Source of the DNA: Isoetes taiwanensis
Lineage: Eukaryota > Streptophyta > Lycopodiopsida > Isoetales > Isoetaceae
Assembly (NCBI GenBank): GCA_021234155.1
Contig: JAJEKV010000004.1
Coordinates: forward strand, 5,276,109 to 5,340,108
Length of the DNA stretch: 64,000 nucleotides
Direction: 5' to 3'
The position numbers and the translations under genes were made by a program. Under the pieces are notes generated by a model. That model had not been told where the DNA came from and ran no database searches. It worked only from the letters and a program-made list of their open reading frames with translations. Positions 54,827 through 64,000 of this stretch are shown here, piece after piece; positions within the stretch are counted from its first letter, which is position 1; every line of letters begins with the position of its first letter.

Positions 54827-57800
54827 TTATAAGAGCAACTCTTTGTAGACGACGTTTGTTGTACGTTTTGTTGCATTATCTGGAGATAATAGAATGAGTA
54901 CGTCTTGTCTTCTTCGTATGCGCGTGAGTGCGGTGTATAGTTGACCGTGTGCAAATACATTTGTTCGCAGGTCAAGGACGACACGGTCCAATGTTAGTCC
55001 CTGACAGCTATTGAAGGTGGTCGCGTATGCAAGTCGTAGTGGCAATTGACGTCTATGGATGGTCCATGGTCTATTCTCTGGTTGGTAGAAGAAGTCAGTC
55101 CTCGAAATTGGGTATATGCAATCGTTCGATTGTGTAGTCGTGGCCAATACTTTTACCATTACAAACTTGTCGTGCATTGAAGTGATCATGACTCTTGCAT
55201 TTTTCACAAGACCCTTTTCTGTGTCAAGCCGTTTCATGATGTGGCATATTGCTCCTACTTTGAGTCTGAGCTCATGATCAGGAATGCCAGAGTGGGTGAA
55301 GTTGTTGAGAAAATCTGATGTGGCATAGGGGTGATCGTGAATAGGTTCATCTTGTTCGCTGATGTGATCATGGCTGTAGTATAGTTTATCGTGATTTGGA
55401 ACCTTGTCTAGTATACGCTCGTTGAAATTATTGACGTGCTTATTGATAGGTGATAGGAACGCTCGTTTCTCACACTCAGTTGGATTCCTCAGGATGTCGG
55501 ATGGGTAGAGAAAGCTCTCTGCTTCTGCAACTTCAGTAGTTGTGTCAAATATGTCCAAAGAGACTGTTGTTTCTTCCCAGTTTTCCCCTATATTATCAAC
55601 ATAACGCAAGAGTTCTGGATCACCTGCATTTCGTATTGGTTGTTCTAATTTTAACACATGGAATGTTTGCCACAGAGGTGATGATTTAATGGATGCATTG
55701 ATAGCTGCAGTCTTCCCTCCTCCTTTCACGACAGGTGCAACCTGCCTAAAATCTCCAGAAGCTATAAAATGCTTTCCTCCGAAAGGTAAATTATTTCCAC
55801 ATAATTGTTGCAATAGGTTGTGAGCGCTTTCTATAACTGCTTTATTAGCCATTGGGAATTCATCCCAAATTATGGCCTTTGCTGCATTAAGGAGTTGAGC
55901 TGCACCTGAATCTCGTTCTAGCAGCGAATGTAAACCCACATTGTTTTCTATAACGGGGATTTGAAAGAGCGAATGCGCAGTTCGGCCTCCTGGGTATTGA
56001 AGAGCTGCAAGTGCTGTGGTGCCACATGGGAGCACAATGTTCTTGTTCCCACGTATTAATAAACATATGCAATTAAGGACGAATGTTTTTCCCGTGCCAG
56101 CCTTGCCATTTACGAACGTTGGTTGTTTGCTTTGTGAGAATTCTATCATTTTTCGTATATAATCATATATTTCCATCTGATTAGAATTCATTGCACTTGA
56201 CATCTCCATTACAGAGTTTAAATATCTCGCATGGTCAGGAAAAGTGGCAAGCTCGTGCATTACATCTCTTGCGAGACGAGCATGTAGTTGCAAGCCGAAG
56301 GCCGTGATGTTGGTTCCATGTTGTGTCAATATATTATTGATTAGGTGGAGGGACTCATTAAACGCAAGCGCTTCATCGTTTGAGTATAGGTCTAACATGT
56401 CACGACTCATAGGTACTTGAAATCTGTCCCATATTTCAACTGCTGGTGCTTGATCAAGTAACACCATTGCAAATAAAAACCGTAGTTGTGTGGGACTTAG
56501 AGATAACGATATTGCTTCTTCCATAACTAATGTTGCTTCATTATATACTGCAATCAGTCCTTGTGCTTCTGCAGCTTGCTGATAAGTTTCGTATTGCTGA
56601 TTATTTACAACCTTGAGTTCTTCCCATGTCCTGACGGGTCGATGTAGCAAGATCTGTCTTAGGTAGAATGCTTCACCAATTCGAGGCAGTAAGAGGCGTA
56701 TTCTACATATAATCGTTTGCTTTGTTCTCCTTTTCACAATGTTTTTTGTATATCCTACTCGTTCTTGTTCTAGGTACTCGCCACGTTGCAAAATAGATCT
56801 GTCATTGCGTGTGCTTAATGTATACTGCTCATAGTATTGGATGTATGTAATAGCATCGAACTCGGAATCTAAGGGACGTAAAAAATAGTGGTCTAAGAGT
56901 GAATTTGTATTTGGCAATGGTAGGTGTAATGGAAGGCATTTAACAGATGGAGATTTGTCTGTTATATGATATGACATTATCCTCCATGATGCCTCTGTGG
57001 CAGACAAATATCGTGCGCTGACGTAATCACGTATCTCATTTGTAGAAGGTCGTCTTACACTTTGATCCACTAATATATTTTGGACTGATTCTCTCATGGC
57101 CTCTGTTCTTTCTTCAACATTTCTTGCTAAGGACTGTGATGTAGAACATGTCTGTTGATTATTCATTGATGATGGTTGAGCCGTAGATTCGTGCTCTTGA
57201 GTTACTCGAAAATTGGCAGTATCGAACCCTTTGTATATGTAACCATAGAGATAGGAGAACACATGCACAGTAGACGCAATGTCTAATGTGATATGACAAT
57301 CTAACTCATGCAGCAAGAAAGCATTATAGGGAACTACCCACATATCCTCTGGATTTCTCCTTCTATACTGGACGTAACCTCCTGAATCAAGATATGTCAC
57401 AGGATTCACAGGCTTTGGAAACTTGTAGCAACAGGGGGTATTGTTTCCAGAGCATCTCTCTGTGTGCCTATGTATCATAAATTTTTGGACTTGTGCACGA
57501 AGAACTGGATCCGATGGCAGTTCAGCAGAAATGATTTCATCAATACACTCAATTGGTATTTCAGGCTCTGTACGCAGCACAAGATGTGCATGGGGTAATC
57601 CTCGTTTTTGAAATTCCACGACATGAATCATGTATGATATCCGCTGAAAGAATTTTCGTAGCAACTCTTTCAATCGTTGTAGTCTACCATGAAAACATCG
57701 AACGACAACCATAGGGGCATCAGAGGCATTTTGTCCTGGTCTAAGTGCAGCCCGTATCTCAGGCCAATCTACATTTGTTGTCATTGTGATGAATAAGGTG

Positions 57801-59095
57801 GGGCGGCCTTTTGCCCGAGAAAGTGCCAACGCGTCTGCTACTTGCACCGAACACCATCTTTTACTCCCTAAGAATGATGCAGGCAAGATGACATCATTTT
57901 GATCATCATTCTCTCGCTCAGAGTAATCCTCGTCATATTGTGTTCTCCTATTTCGAAAGACTGACGTTCTGAAATAGTTCAGTCGGGCATCCTCCACTCT
58001 CGAGTACATATCAACTAAGTACTCCCCGCAAAGTCGACCTAATTGTAGGAATCGTTCTTCATGCAACAACCTCACTCTATACCATTGCAACTGTGTGAGA
58101 TTGTACTCGTTCGTAGGTCCCCAACCTAATGTGCCGTGTGGATAGAACAGAGGGTACTGAAGTGGTTCATACATGGGGTCAAGAATATTCATGAAGGTTG
58201 GTTCCCCTTGGTTTTGTACCCAAAAACCAGCAACACGAGACCTAATATCAGCTGTATTGTTAACCTCAGCGATGGCTGCAATCTCATCACTTGCTATAGC
58301 TCCTTCAATTGTTATGTATGCCGATGGCATACGCATGCTTCCCATGGTTCGAAGATGACAAATAAATGGATTTATTTGAGAAAGAATCGAACCAATGGTC
58401 ACAATCCATTGGAATGGCACTGCTTGGTTACGTGCATGTACATAACGTTGGGACTCATCATAGATATACCAATGTATAGGATTTCCTATATCTGTTGTAG
58501 GAAGTATTCTGTGATATGTGCGACCAGTAATTGTGACGGAAGAAGGAAAATCTAGGTTCACAAATCCGCCATCGACTCCAAGCACACTGAAGCAAAACAA
58601 TCTGTTAATCTTTCTAGCATCTGTTTGGAAATCGGGTGTATTGTATAAATTGTTCAATGGTACGGGCAAAGGAGGTAATGGTGGGAGCTGCCATCTTCCA
58701 TTGTTGCAACAAAATCCATCCTGCTCGACGTTCAATAGTGGGATTTGGCAATATGTGCACCTCTTATTCCATGTACACATAATATAAGTTCGATTTATTG
58801 CCAAGCTCATACGTCGTGCACAGGCTTGCCAATGTGCCAAATCCCCTTGTTCTAAATCATTCGCTACATTCTCTTGGCTACGTTGCCTTGCACGTTCTCT
58901 CCATCTTTGCACTCTATGTCTTCGTTCCTCGGTGGGAGTTATATTGGGAATTACTGTGCTTCTGGAGGCTGCTCGGCGTTCCATTGCACGTTCTCTCTGC
59001 CTTGCGCGTCTCTCCTCTCTTTGTTCCTCAGTTAAATTAGCATACCTTTGTCTATAGTATGCATTTCTCCGTAAATTTCTCTCTAAATCAGTCAT
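54827..59095 (-). CDS. Helitron Rep/helicase transposase (RepHel), intact
   Basis: A single uninterrupted 1422-residue protein, the full size for plant Helitron RepHel. It would nick one strand, unwind it and replicate by rolling circle. A basic N-terminal region (1-90) is followed by a zinc-finger-like C-T-Y-C...C-C stretch, then the Rep (HUH) domain: motif 1 LFITMTTN (about 431-438), motif 2 H502-A-H504, and the tyrosine motif Y615-L-Y-G-Y619. The two tyrosines of the usual YxxKY are kept, but the Lys is Gly. The SF1 Pif1-type helicase has Walker A GKAGTGKT (997-1004), D1078-E1079 in Walker B, GDFRQVAPV and the C-terminal TFNSCQGLTLDRVV. No intron or stop is seen. The lack of decay suggests recent activity or selection. 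Confidence 0.93.
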   Translation of the reverse strand: MTDLERNLRRNAYYRQRYANLTEEQREERRARQRERAMERRAASRSTVIPNITPTEERRHRVQRWRERARQRSQENVANDLEQGDLAHWQACARRMSLAINRTYIMCTWNKRCTYCQIPLLNVEQDGFCCNNGRWQLPPLPPLPVPLNNLYNTPDFQTDARKINRLFCFSVLGVDGGFVNLDFPSSVTITGRTYHRILPTTDIGNPIHWYIYDESQRYVHARNQAVPFQWIVTIGSILSQINPFICHLRTMGSMRMPSAYITIEGAIASDEIAAIAEVNNTADIRSRVAGFWVQNQGEPTFMNILDPMYEPLQYPLFYPHGTLGWGPTNEYNLTQLQWYRVRLLHEERFLQLGRLCGEYLVDMYSRVEDARLNYFRTSVFRNRRTQYDEDYSERENDDQNDVILPASFLGSKRWCSVQVADALALSRAKGRPTLFITMTTNVDWPEIRAALRPGQNASDAPMVVVRCFHGRLQRLKELLRKFFQRISYMIHVVEFQKRGLPHAHLVLRTEPEIPIECIDEIISAELPSDPVLRAQVQKFMIHRHTERCSGNNTPCCYKFPKPVNPVTYLDSGGYVQYRRRNPEDMWVVPYNAFLLHELDCHITLDIASTVHVFSYLYGYIYKGFDTANFRVTQEHESTAQPSSMNNQQTCSTSQSLARNVEERTEAMRESVQNILVDQSVRRPSTNEIRDYVSARYLSATEASWRIMSYHITDKSPSVKCLPLHLPLPNTNSLLDHYFLRPLDSEFDAITYIQYYEQYTLSTRNDRSILQRGEYLEQERVGYTKNIVKRRTKQTIICRIRLLLPRIGEAFYLRQILLHRPVRTWEELKVVNNQQYETYQQAAEAQGLIAVYNEATLVMEEAISLSLSPTQLRFLFAMVLLDQAPAVEIWDRFQVPMSRDMLDLYSNDEALAFNESLHLINNILTQHGTNITAFGLQLHARLARDVMHELATFPDHARYLNSVMEMSSAMNSNQMEIYDYIRKMIEFSQSKQPTFVNGKAGTGKTFVLNCICLLIRGNKNIVLPCGTTALAALQYPGGRTAHSLFQIPVIENNVGLHSLLERDSGAAQLLNAAKAIIWDEFPMANKAVIESAHNLLQQLCGNNLPFGGKHFIASGDFRQVAPVVKGGGKTAAINASIKSSPLWQTFHVLKLEQPIRNAGDPELLRYVDNIGENWEETTVSLDIFDTTTEVAEAESFLYPSDILRNPTECEKRAFLSPINKHVNNFNERILDKVPNHDKLYYSHDHISEQDEPIHDHPYATSDFLNNFTHSGIPDHELRLKVGAICHIMKRLDTEKGLVKNARVMITSMHDKFVMVKVLATTTQSNDCIYPISRTDFFYQPENRPWTIHRRQLPLRLAYATTFNSCQGLTLDRVVLDLRTNVFAHGQLYTALTRIRRRQDVLILLSPDNATKRTTNVVYKELLL

Positions 59096-59530
59096 TCTTT
59101 TAATAACGGCGGGTTTGACTTTTCAACACAACAATAACACATAAAACTAGCCACTACGTATACACACTCTATGGTGTAAAGAACTTACTTGATTTCCCTC
59201 TTCTTCTTTAATTCACATAACATATCTCTTCGTGATCATCATCCGCTGATCTTATTTCTTTCTAGATGTACAACATACATTTTGCCATCATTTGAGCGTA
59301 TCTCCTACAAATGTAGACATACAGCAACTTAGCACTCATGTGTAGTACAATTACAAATGGATAAGTTTCCTAATGGGATCTAAACATCCCTAACATAGAC
59401 ATCTACAATTTACAACCCCCAACCCATATGTTAGTACAATATATAACGAATTTTTTAACATGCTGTTGCACCAAGTAAGATTATAATATTATGACATTCA
59501 AATGTGATGTCGAATAGAGTTCTAAGATTT
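59096..59530. other. Upstream flank of RepHel
   Basis: AT-rich with no gene. It should hold the Helitron promoter and 5' TC end, which I could not fix. Confidence 0.4.
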
Positions 59531-61529
59531 AAGCTTTTATATGAGGAGCTAAAAAAAGTTATAGATTAATAGTTGTGGTACCATTTGAATATAACACATT
59601 CAGTCAAACTGGATACTAATCGACTACATATTTGTTAACAATAACGAAAAAGTCCAAAAAACTAACTATTGCCTTTTATTCATATGGAAATTGTTGGCTG
59701 GAGTTGTGAATTGTTAAAGCTTCCCATTGTTGGGTTTGCCAGAAGATTATTGGATATGTTGAACCTACCGTGGCCGAGCTCATGGCTTAGCTTAATTGAA
59801 GGAGAGTTTCGGGTTTGATGGTCTGCGTTCTATGGGTTTATAATAGCAGAAAGTCGCTAGGTATGGGTAAACATCTAATATTCGCAATAACAGCGAAATC
59901 ATGCTAGTAAATCATTGTTGAGTAGGGCTATATGAGGTACAAAATGGGCTTAACGAGGTGGTTTACGAACGTCAAATATCTGATCTTGCACATTCCAAAA
60001 TCTAACTAGGTGACATGCATTAGTAAACTAGGTAAAACTAAGCCACCTAGTCGACCTTTCTAGGTGACATGCATTAGTAAATGTGACATAGAAAGGTCAA
60101 ATAGATGACTTAGCTTTTTAACCTCAAACTAATTTGTAGATTTAATCAATGCCATATTTACTAAGTCTAAGCCCAAATGATTCAGATTCACCATTTTTTT
60201 AGTCAATCCTTGATTAAATGCAAACTAAATTATTTGGGTTAAATCACATTAAGTCTATGTCACATTTACTAAATCTAAGCGCAAGTGGTTTCAGGCTTCA
60301 ATGGTATGGAGGCAGCATCATGGGTAAACCATGCATTAGGGTTTCAGATGCATGGAGGGGGAAACCCCAATTTGTAGCTGCATGATGCTGAATGACTCAC
60401 GACTTTATTGGAAGTCAATCTCCTGGTTTTTTAAGATAAACCTGTTTAAAAAATCCACGATCATCCCTTCATACTTTGCACGAATTGCATGGGGCCACTA
60501 GACCAATCACTACAACAGGCTACATGCAAAAATTCAGCTATTGGATGATCCAATATCTCAAGATGACGATGATGCGCTGATGACATTGGAAGAATTATAT
60601 ACAGCGCATCCTATAGACGATATAGCTTACTAGCTCAAGTCATCAACAACATCCAAGGCATAAAAACTTATTATTGTTGATGGTTCTGCTTAGAAGTATT
60701 ACATCTATGTACATGGAAGATAGCTCATCATGCCCACGATATTTTCAATGAAGAAATTCAGCTAATCTGATATGTATCTTATGTGATGAGCACAAACACT
60801 GAAGAAAGCTTGCCAAAGCTAGGCATAATCCCTTTCAAAACTTATCATGTTGTTGCTTAAATCAACCTTAAAAATAATGCAGGATCGCAAAATGCATTCT
60901 GAAGCATTCTCACGTAACCATAGGTTGCCTCTTTTTCTGCTTATAGACAGCTTTATGTCTTTATGCAGCGTCTCAGCTTATGTCATCAATTTCAAAAAGA
61001 CTTAATGGCATCATGGACATAATAGATGTTCAGTTGTCTTCAGGCCAAACAAAGAATATGAAAACACTTCCAGCATCAAAATGATGCCGCTACAAATGCT
61101 CAAAGATTCTGAGAAGTTTGAAGGAAGTTACAAAACATATAAATTTAGAGCTGTTTGCTAACCAAGATGGCTTCAAGTTCTAATAGCCATATTTAAACTC
61201 TTAAAGCAAGTTAGAGACTAGAGTAAAATGTTCTGGCAGTTGTCCCAGTGTTGCTTTATCTTGTTACGTCAAAATCTTTCATCGCCGGGGAGCATCCAAA
61301 CCGCTACACTTCAAAATATTTCTCCAGAGAATGCTAAGATTAAGGAATTGATTGTTAACAAAGGTGGCATAGAACCATTGCTATGTTTTCTTGATGGTGC
61401 TGGGTCGACCAGTGCTTAAGAGATAGGAATTCTTGCACTTCAAAACCTTGCACAATCAGAAGATATCAGGAAGTCTCTTATTGGTGCTGGTTTTCTTCAT
61501 AGACTAGCATGGCTAATGGCTAATGCATT
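59531..61529. repeat. 2-kb tandem duplication, unit 1
   Basis: It begins AAGCTTTTATATGAGGAGC and ends at the start of an identical sequence at 61530 (period 1999 bp). Over the first 0.9 kb I found one difference from unit 2; later differences fall in clusters. It contains a decayed ARM exon at its right end. Confidence 0.95.
61263..61527 (+). pseudogene. Armadillo-repeat exon fragment (unit 1)
   Basis: The translation ATLQNISPENAKIKELIVNK, then GGIEPLLCFLDGAGSTSA, is typical ARM repeat sequence (helical repeats in plant ARM proteins). TAA at 61417-61419 interrupts before EIGILALQNLAQ, and the block runs into the duplication junction. Its left edge differs from unit 2: the CAG acceptor and first codons are replaced by unrelated bases, so splicing into this copy is lost. 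Confidence 0.75.
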
Positions 61530-63528
61530 AAGCTTTTATATGAGGAGCTAAAAAAAGTTATAGATTAATAGTTGTGGTACCATTTGAATATAACACATTC
61601 AGTCAAACTGGATACTAATCGACTGCATATTTGTTAACAATAACGAAAAAGTCCAAAAAACTAACTATTGCCTTTTATTCATATGGAAATTGTTGGCTGG
61701 AGTTGTGAATTGTTAAAGCTTCCCATTGTTGGGTTTGCCAGAAGATTATTGGATATGTTGAACCTACCGTGGCCGAGCTCATGGCTTAGCTTAATTGAAG
61801 GAGAGTTTCGGGTTTGATGGTCTGCGTTCTATGGGTTTATAATAGCAGAAAGTCGCTAGGTATGGGTAAACATCTAATATTCGCAATAACAGCGAAATCA
61901 TGCTAGTAAATCATTGTTGAGTAGGGCTATATGAGGTACAAAATGGGCTTAACGAGGTGGTTTACGAACGTCAAATATCTGATCTTGCACATTCCAAAAT
62001 CTAACTAGGTGACATGCATTAGTAAACTAGGTAAAACTAAGCCACCTAGTCGACCTTTCTAGGTGACATGCATTAGTAAATGTGACATAGAAAGGTCAAA
62101 TAGATGACTTAGCTTTTTAACCTCAAACTAATTTGTAGATTTAATCAATGCCATATTTACTAAGTCTAAGCCCAAATGATTCAGATTCACCATTTTTTTA
62201 GTCAATCCTTGATTAAATGCAAACTAAATTATTTGGGTTAAATCACATTAAGTCTATGTCACATTTACTAAATCTAAGCGCAAGTGGTTTCAGGCTTCAA
62301 TGGTATGGAGGCAGCATCATGGGTAAACCATGCATTAGGGTTTCAGATGCATGGAGGGGGAAACCCCAATTTGTAGCTGCATGATGCTGAATGACTCACG
62401 ACTTTATTGGAAGTCAATCTCCTGGTTTTTTAAGATAAACCTGTTTAAAAATCCACGATCATCCCTTCATACTTGCAACGAATTGCATGGGGCCACTAGA
62501 CCAATCACTACAACAAAGCTACATGCAAAAATTCAGCTATTGGATGATCCAATATCTCAAGATGACGATGATGCTACCGATGACATTGGAAGAATTATAT
62601 ACAACAAGATCCTATAGACGATATAGCTTACTAGCTCAAGTCATCAACAACATCCAAGGCATAAAAACTTATTATTGTTGATGGTTCTGCTTAGAAGTAT
62701 TACATCTATGTACATGGAAGATAGCTCATCATGCCCACGATATTTTCAATGAAGAAATTCAAATTTAATCGATATGTATCTTATGTGATGAGCACAAACA
62801 CTGAAGAAAGCTTGCCAAAGCTAGGCATAATCCCTTTCAAAACTTATCATGTTGTTGCTTAAATCAACCTTAAAAATAATGCAGGATCGCAAAATGCAGC
62901 TACAGAAGCATTCACGTAACCATAGGTTGCCTCTTTTTCTGCTTATAGACAGCTTTATGTCTTTATGCAGCGTCTCAGCTTATGTCATCAATTTCAAAAA
63001 GACTTAATGGCATCATGGACATAATAGATGTTCAGTTGTCTTCAGGCCAAACAAAGAATATGAAAACACTTCCAGCATCAAAATGATGCCGCTACAAATG
63101 CTCAAAGATTCTGAGAAGTTTGAAGGAAGTTACAAAACATATAAATTTAGAGCTGTTTGCTAACCAAGATGGCTTCAAGTTCTAATAGCCATATTTAAAC
63201 TCTTAAAGCAAGTTAGAGACTAGAGTAAAATGTTCTGGCAGTTGTCCCAGTGTTGCTTTATCTTGTTACGTCAGGTACTGCTACTGCCCAGGAGCATCCA
63301 GCTGCTACACTTCAAAATATTTCTCCAGAGAATGCTAAGATTAAGGAATTGATTGTTAACAAAGGTGGCATAGAACCATTGCTATGTTTTCTTGATGGTG
63401 CTGGGTCGACCAGTGCTTAAGAGATAGGAATTCTTGCACTTCAAAACCTTGCACAATCAGAAGATATCAGGAAGTCTCTTATTGGTGCTGGTTTTCTTCA
63501 TAGACTAGCATGGCTAATGGCTAATGCA
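61530..63528. repeat. 2-kb tandem duplication, unit 2
   Basis: The second copy of 59531-61529, same orientation. By the right end the offset is 2001 bp because of small indels. Beyond GCTAATGGCTAATGCA the sequence continues into further ARM coding sequence, so unit 2 keeps the original downstream context. Confidence 0.95.
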
Positions 63529-63762
63529 CAATTGTCAGTGCAACAGGTTGCTGCTTTGGCCATTTCTGATATTTCAGTTATTATGGACTCCAAGAAAGCC
63601 ATCGAGGAACTCGGTTGCATTTCTTCTCTTGTTAGCATGTTGGATGCAAAGACTGTCCTTGCTCAGGAGCATGCAGCTCGAGCATTGGAAAATCTCCTTG
63701 TTGCTGACACAAATAGGCAAAAATGCCCTAAACTGGAAAATGGCTTTTCCATGTCAATGTAG
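63275..63762 (+). pseudogene. Armadillo-repeat exon (unit 2 and beyond), nonsense-interrupted
   Basis: Following a CAG acceptor (63272-63274), ARM repeat sequence runs TATAQEHPAATLQNIS, then NKGGIEPLLCFLDGAG, stops at TAA (63418-63420, where CAA/Gln would fit), then resumes in frame EIGILALQNLAQSEDIRK and continues through AIEELGCISSLVSMLDAKTV to AARALENLLVADTNRQK and a stop at 63762. It encodes about three ARM repeats. The family includes many plant scaffold and vacuolar/cytosolic proteins; I cannot name the member. The shared stop in both units means the break predates the duplication. Confidence 0.7.
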
Positions 63763-64000
63763 AAAGAATGAATAATGAGGGCTTTTTTTGTAAATTAAGT
63801 ATTCGTGTTCATCTAACATCTATATAAGGAAGAAAAAAGCAAACGGCTGTACCTCAAATAGTTACAGAAAATTTCCAGATTATAGATTTCTAGTTAAAAG
63901 AAGATGCTTAAGAAATCATATATGGTCCTTCAAACAAACAGGATGGACATAAAGATAATTAAAAGCACAAACCATTCAATGGATTTTAATGTCACTGCTT
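63763..64000. other. Right edge
   Basis: AT-rich with no visible exon. It could be intron or 3' flank of the ARM gene. Confidence 0.4.

Overview
The window looks like nuclear DNA of a land plant with a repeat-rich genome. It holds an intact DYW-class pentatricopeptide (PPR) gene next to a decayed PPR relative, spliceosomal introns, an F-box-type ORF, and Ty3/gypsy, Ty1/copia, Helitron, SINE and MITE sequences separated by long AT-rich stretches. DYW-PPR genes together with mixed, decayed transposons would suit a fern or lycophyte, but nothing in the sequence fixes the species. There are no bacterial operons, no CRISPR arrays and no rRNA genes.

Left part (1-9.4 kb): a decayed DDE-like transposase gene with one intron (7-2235); AT-rich DNA with a foldback element; a structurally complete but gag-only LTR retrotransposon on the minus strand (4464-7366) with matched LTRs, a tRNA-Met-type primer site and a 5-bp target duplication, carrying an array of six tiny stem-loops; a second foldback; a copia remnant; and a TA-flanked MITE. 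PPR part (10-15 kb): a frame-broken PPR pseudogene followed 0.9 kb later by the intact 666-residue DYW protein, a probable organellar C-to-U RNA-editing factor. Then come gypsy fragments (15.7-17.3 kb), a Helitron 3' end closing a segment with a captured, exon-structured RING/coiled-coil pseudogene (17.5-20.6 kb), an isolated protein-disulfide-isomerase exon (24.0 kb), and an inverted set of Helitron ends arranged as a tandem array with a SINE inserted in it (25.3-27.2 kb).

Middle (27-41 kb): mostly unrecognised AT-rich DNA with short tandem duplications, a DEAH-helicase exon fragment (31.8 kb) and one convincing two-exon host gene (35824-37428) for a six-span, histidine-rich membrane protein of NicO/UreH-like type. 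Its intron carries three short tandem duplications, one of which duplicates the 3' splice site.

Right part (41.8-64 kb): a minus-strand Ty3/gypsy chromovirus with gag, protease, RT/RNase H, integrase and chromodomain, broken by stops and frameshifts; a non-coding LTR retrotransposon (47445-49865) with a perfect 12-nt primer site; a 682-codon F-box ORF with three in-frame repeat expansions; a four-unit SINE array; an uninterrupted 1422-residue Helitron Rep/helicase; and a 2-kb tandem duplication carrying decayed armadillo-repeat exons. The genes do not form a pathway. The window is mainly a layered record of transposition, gene-fragment capture and local duplication around a few host genes.
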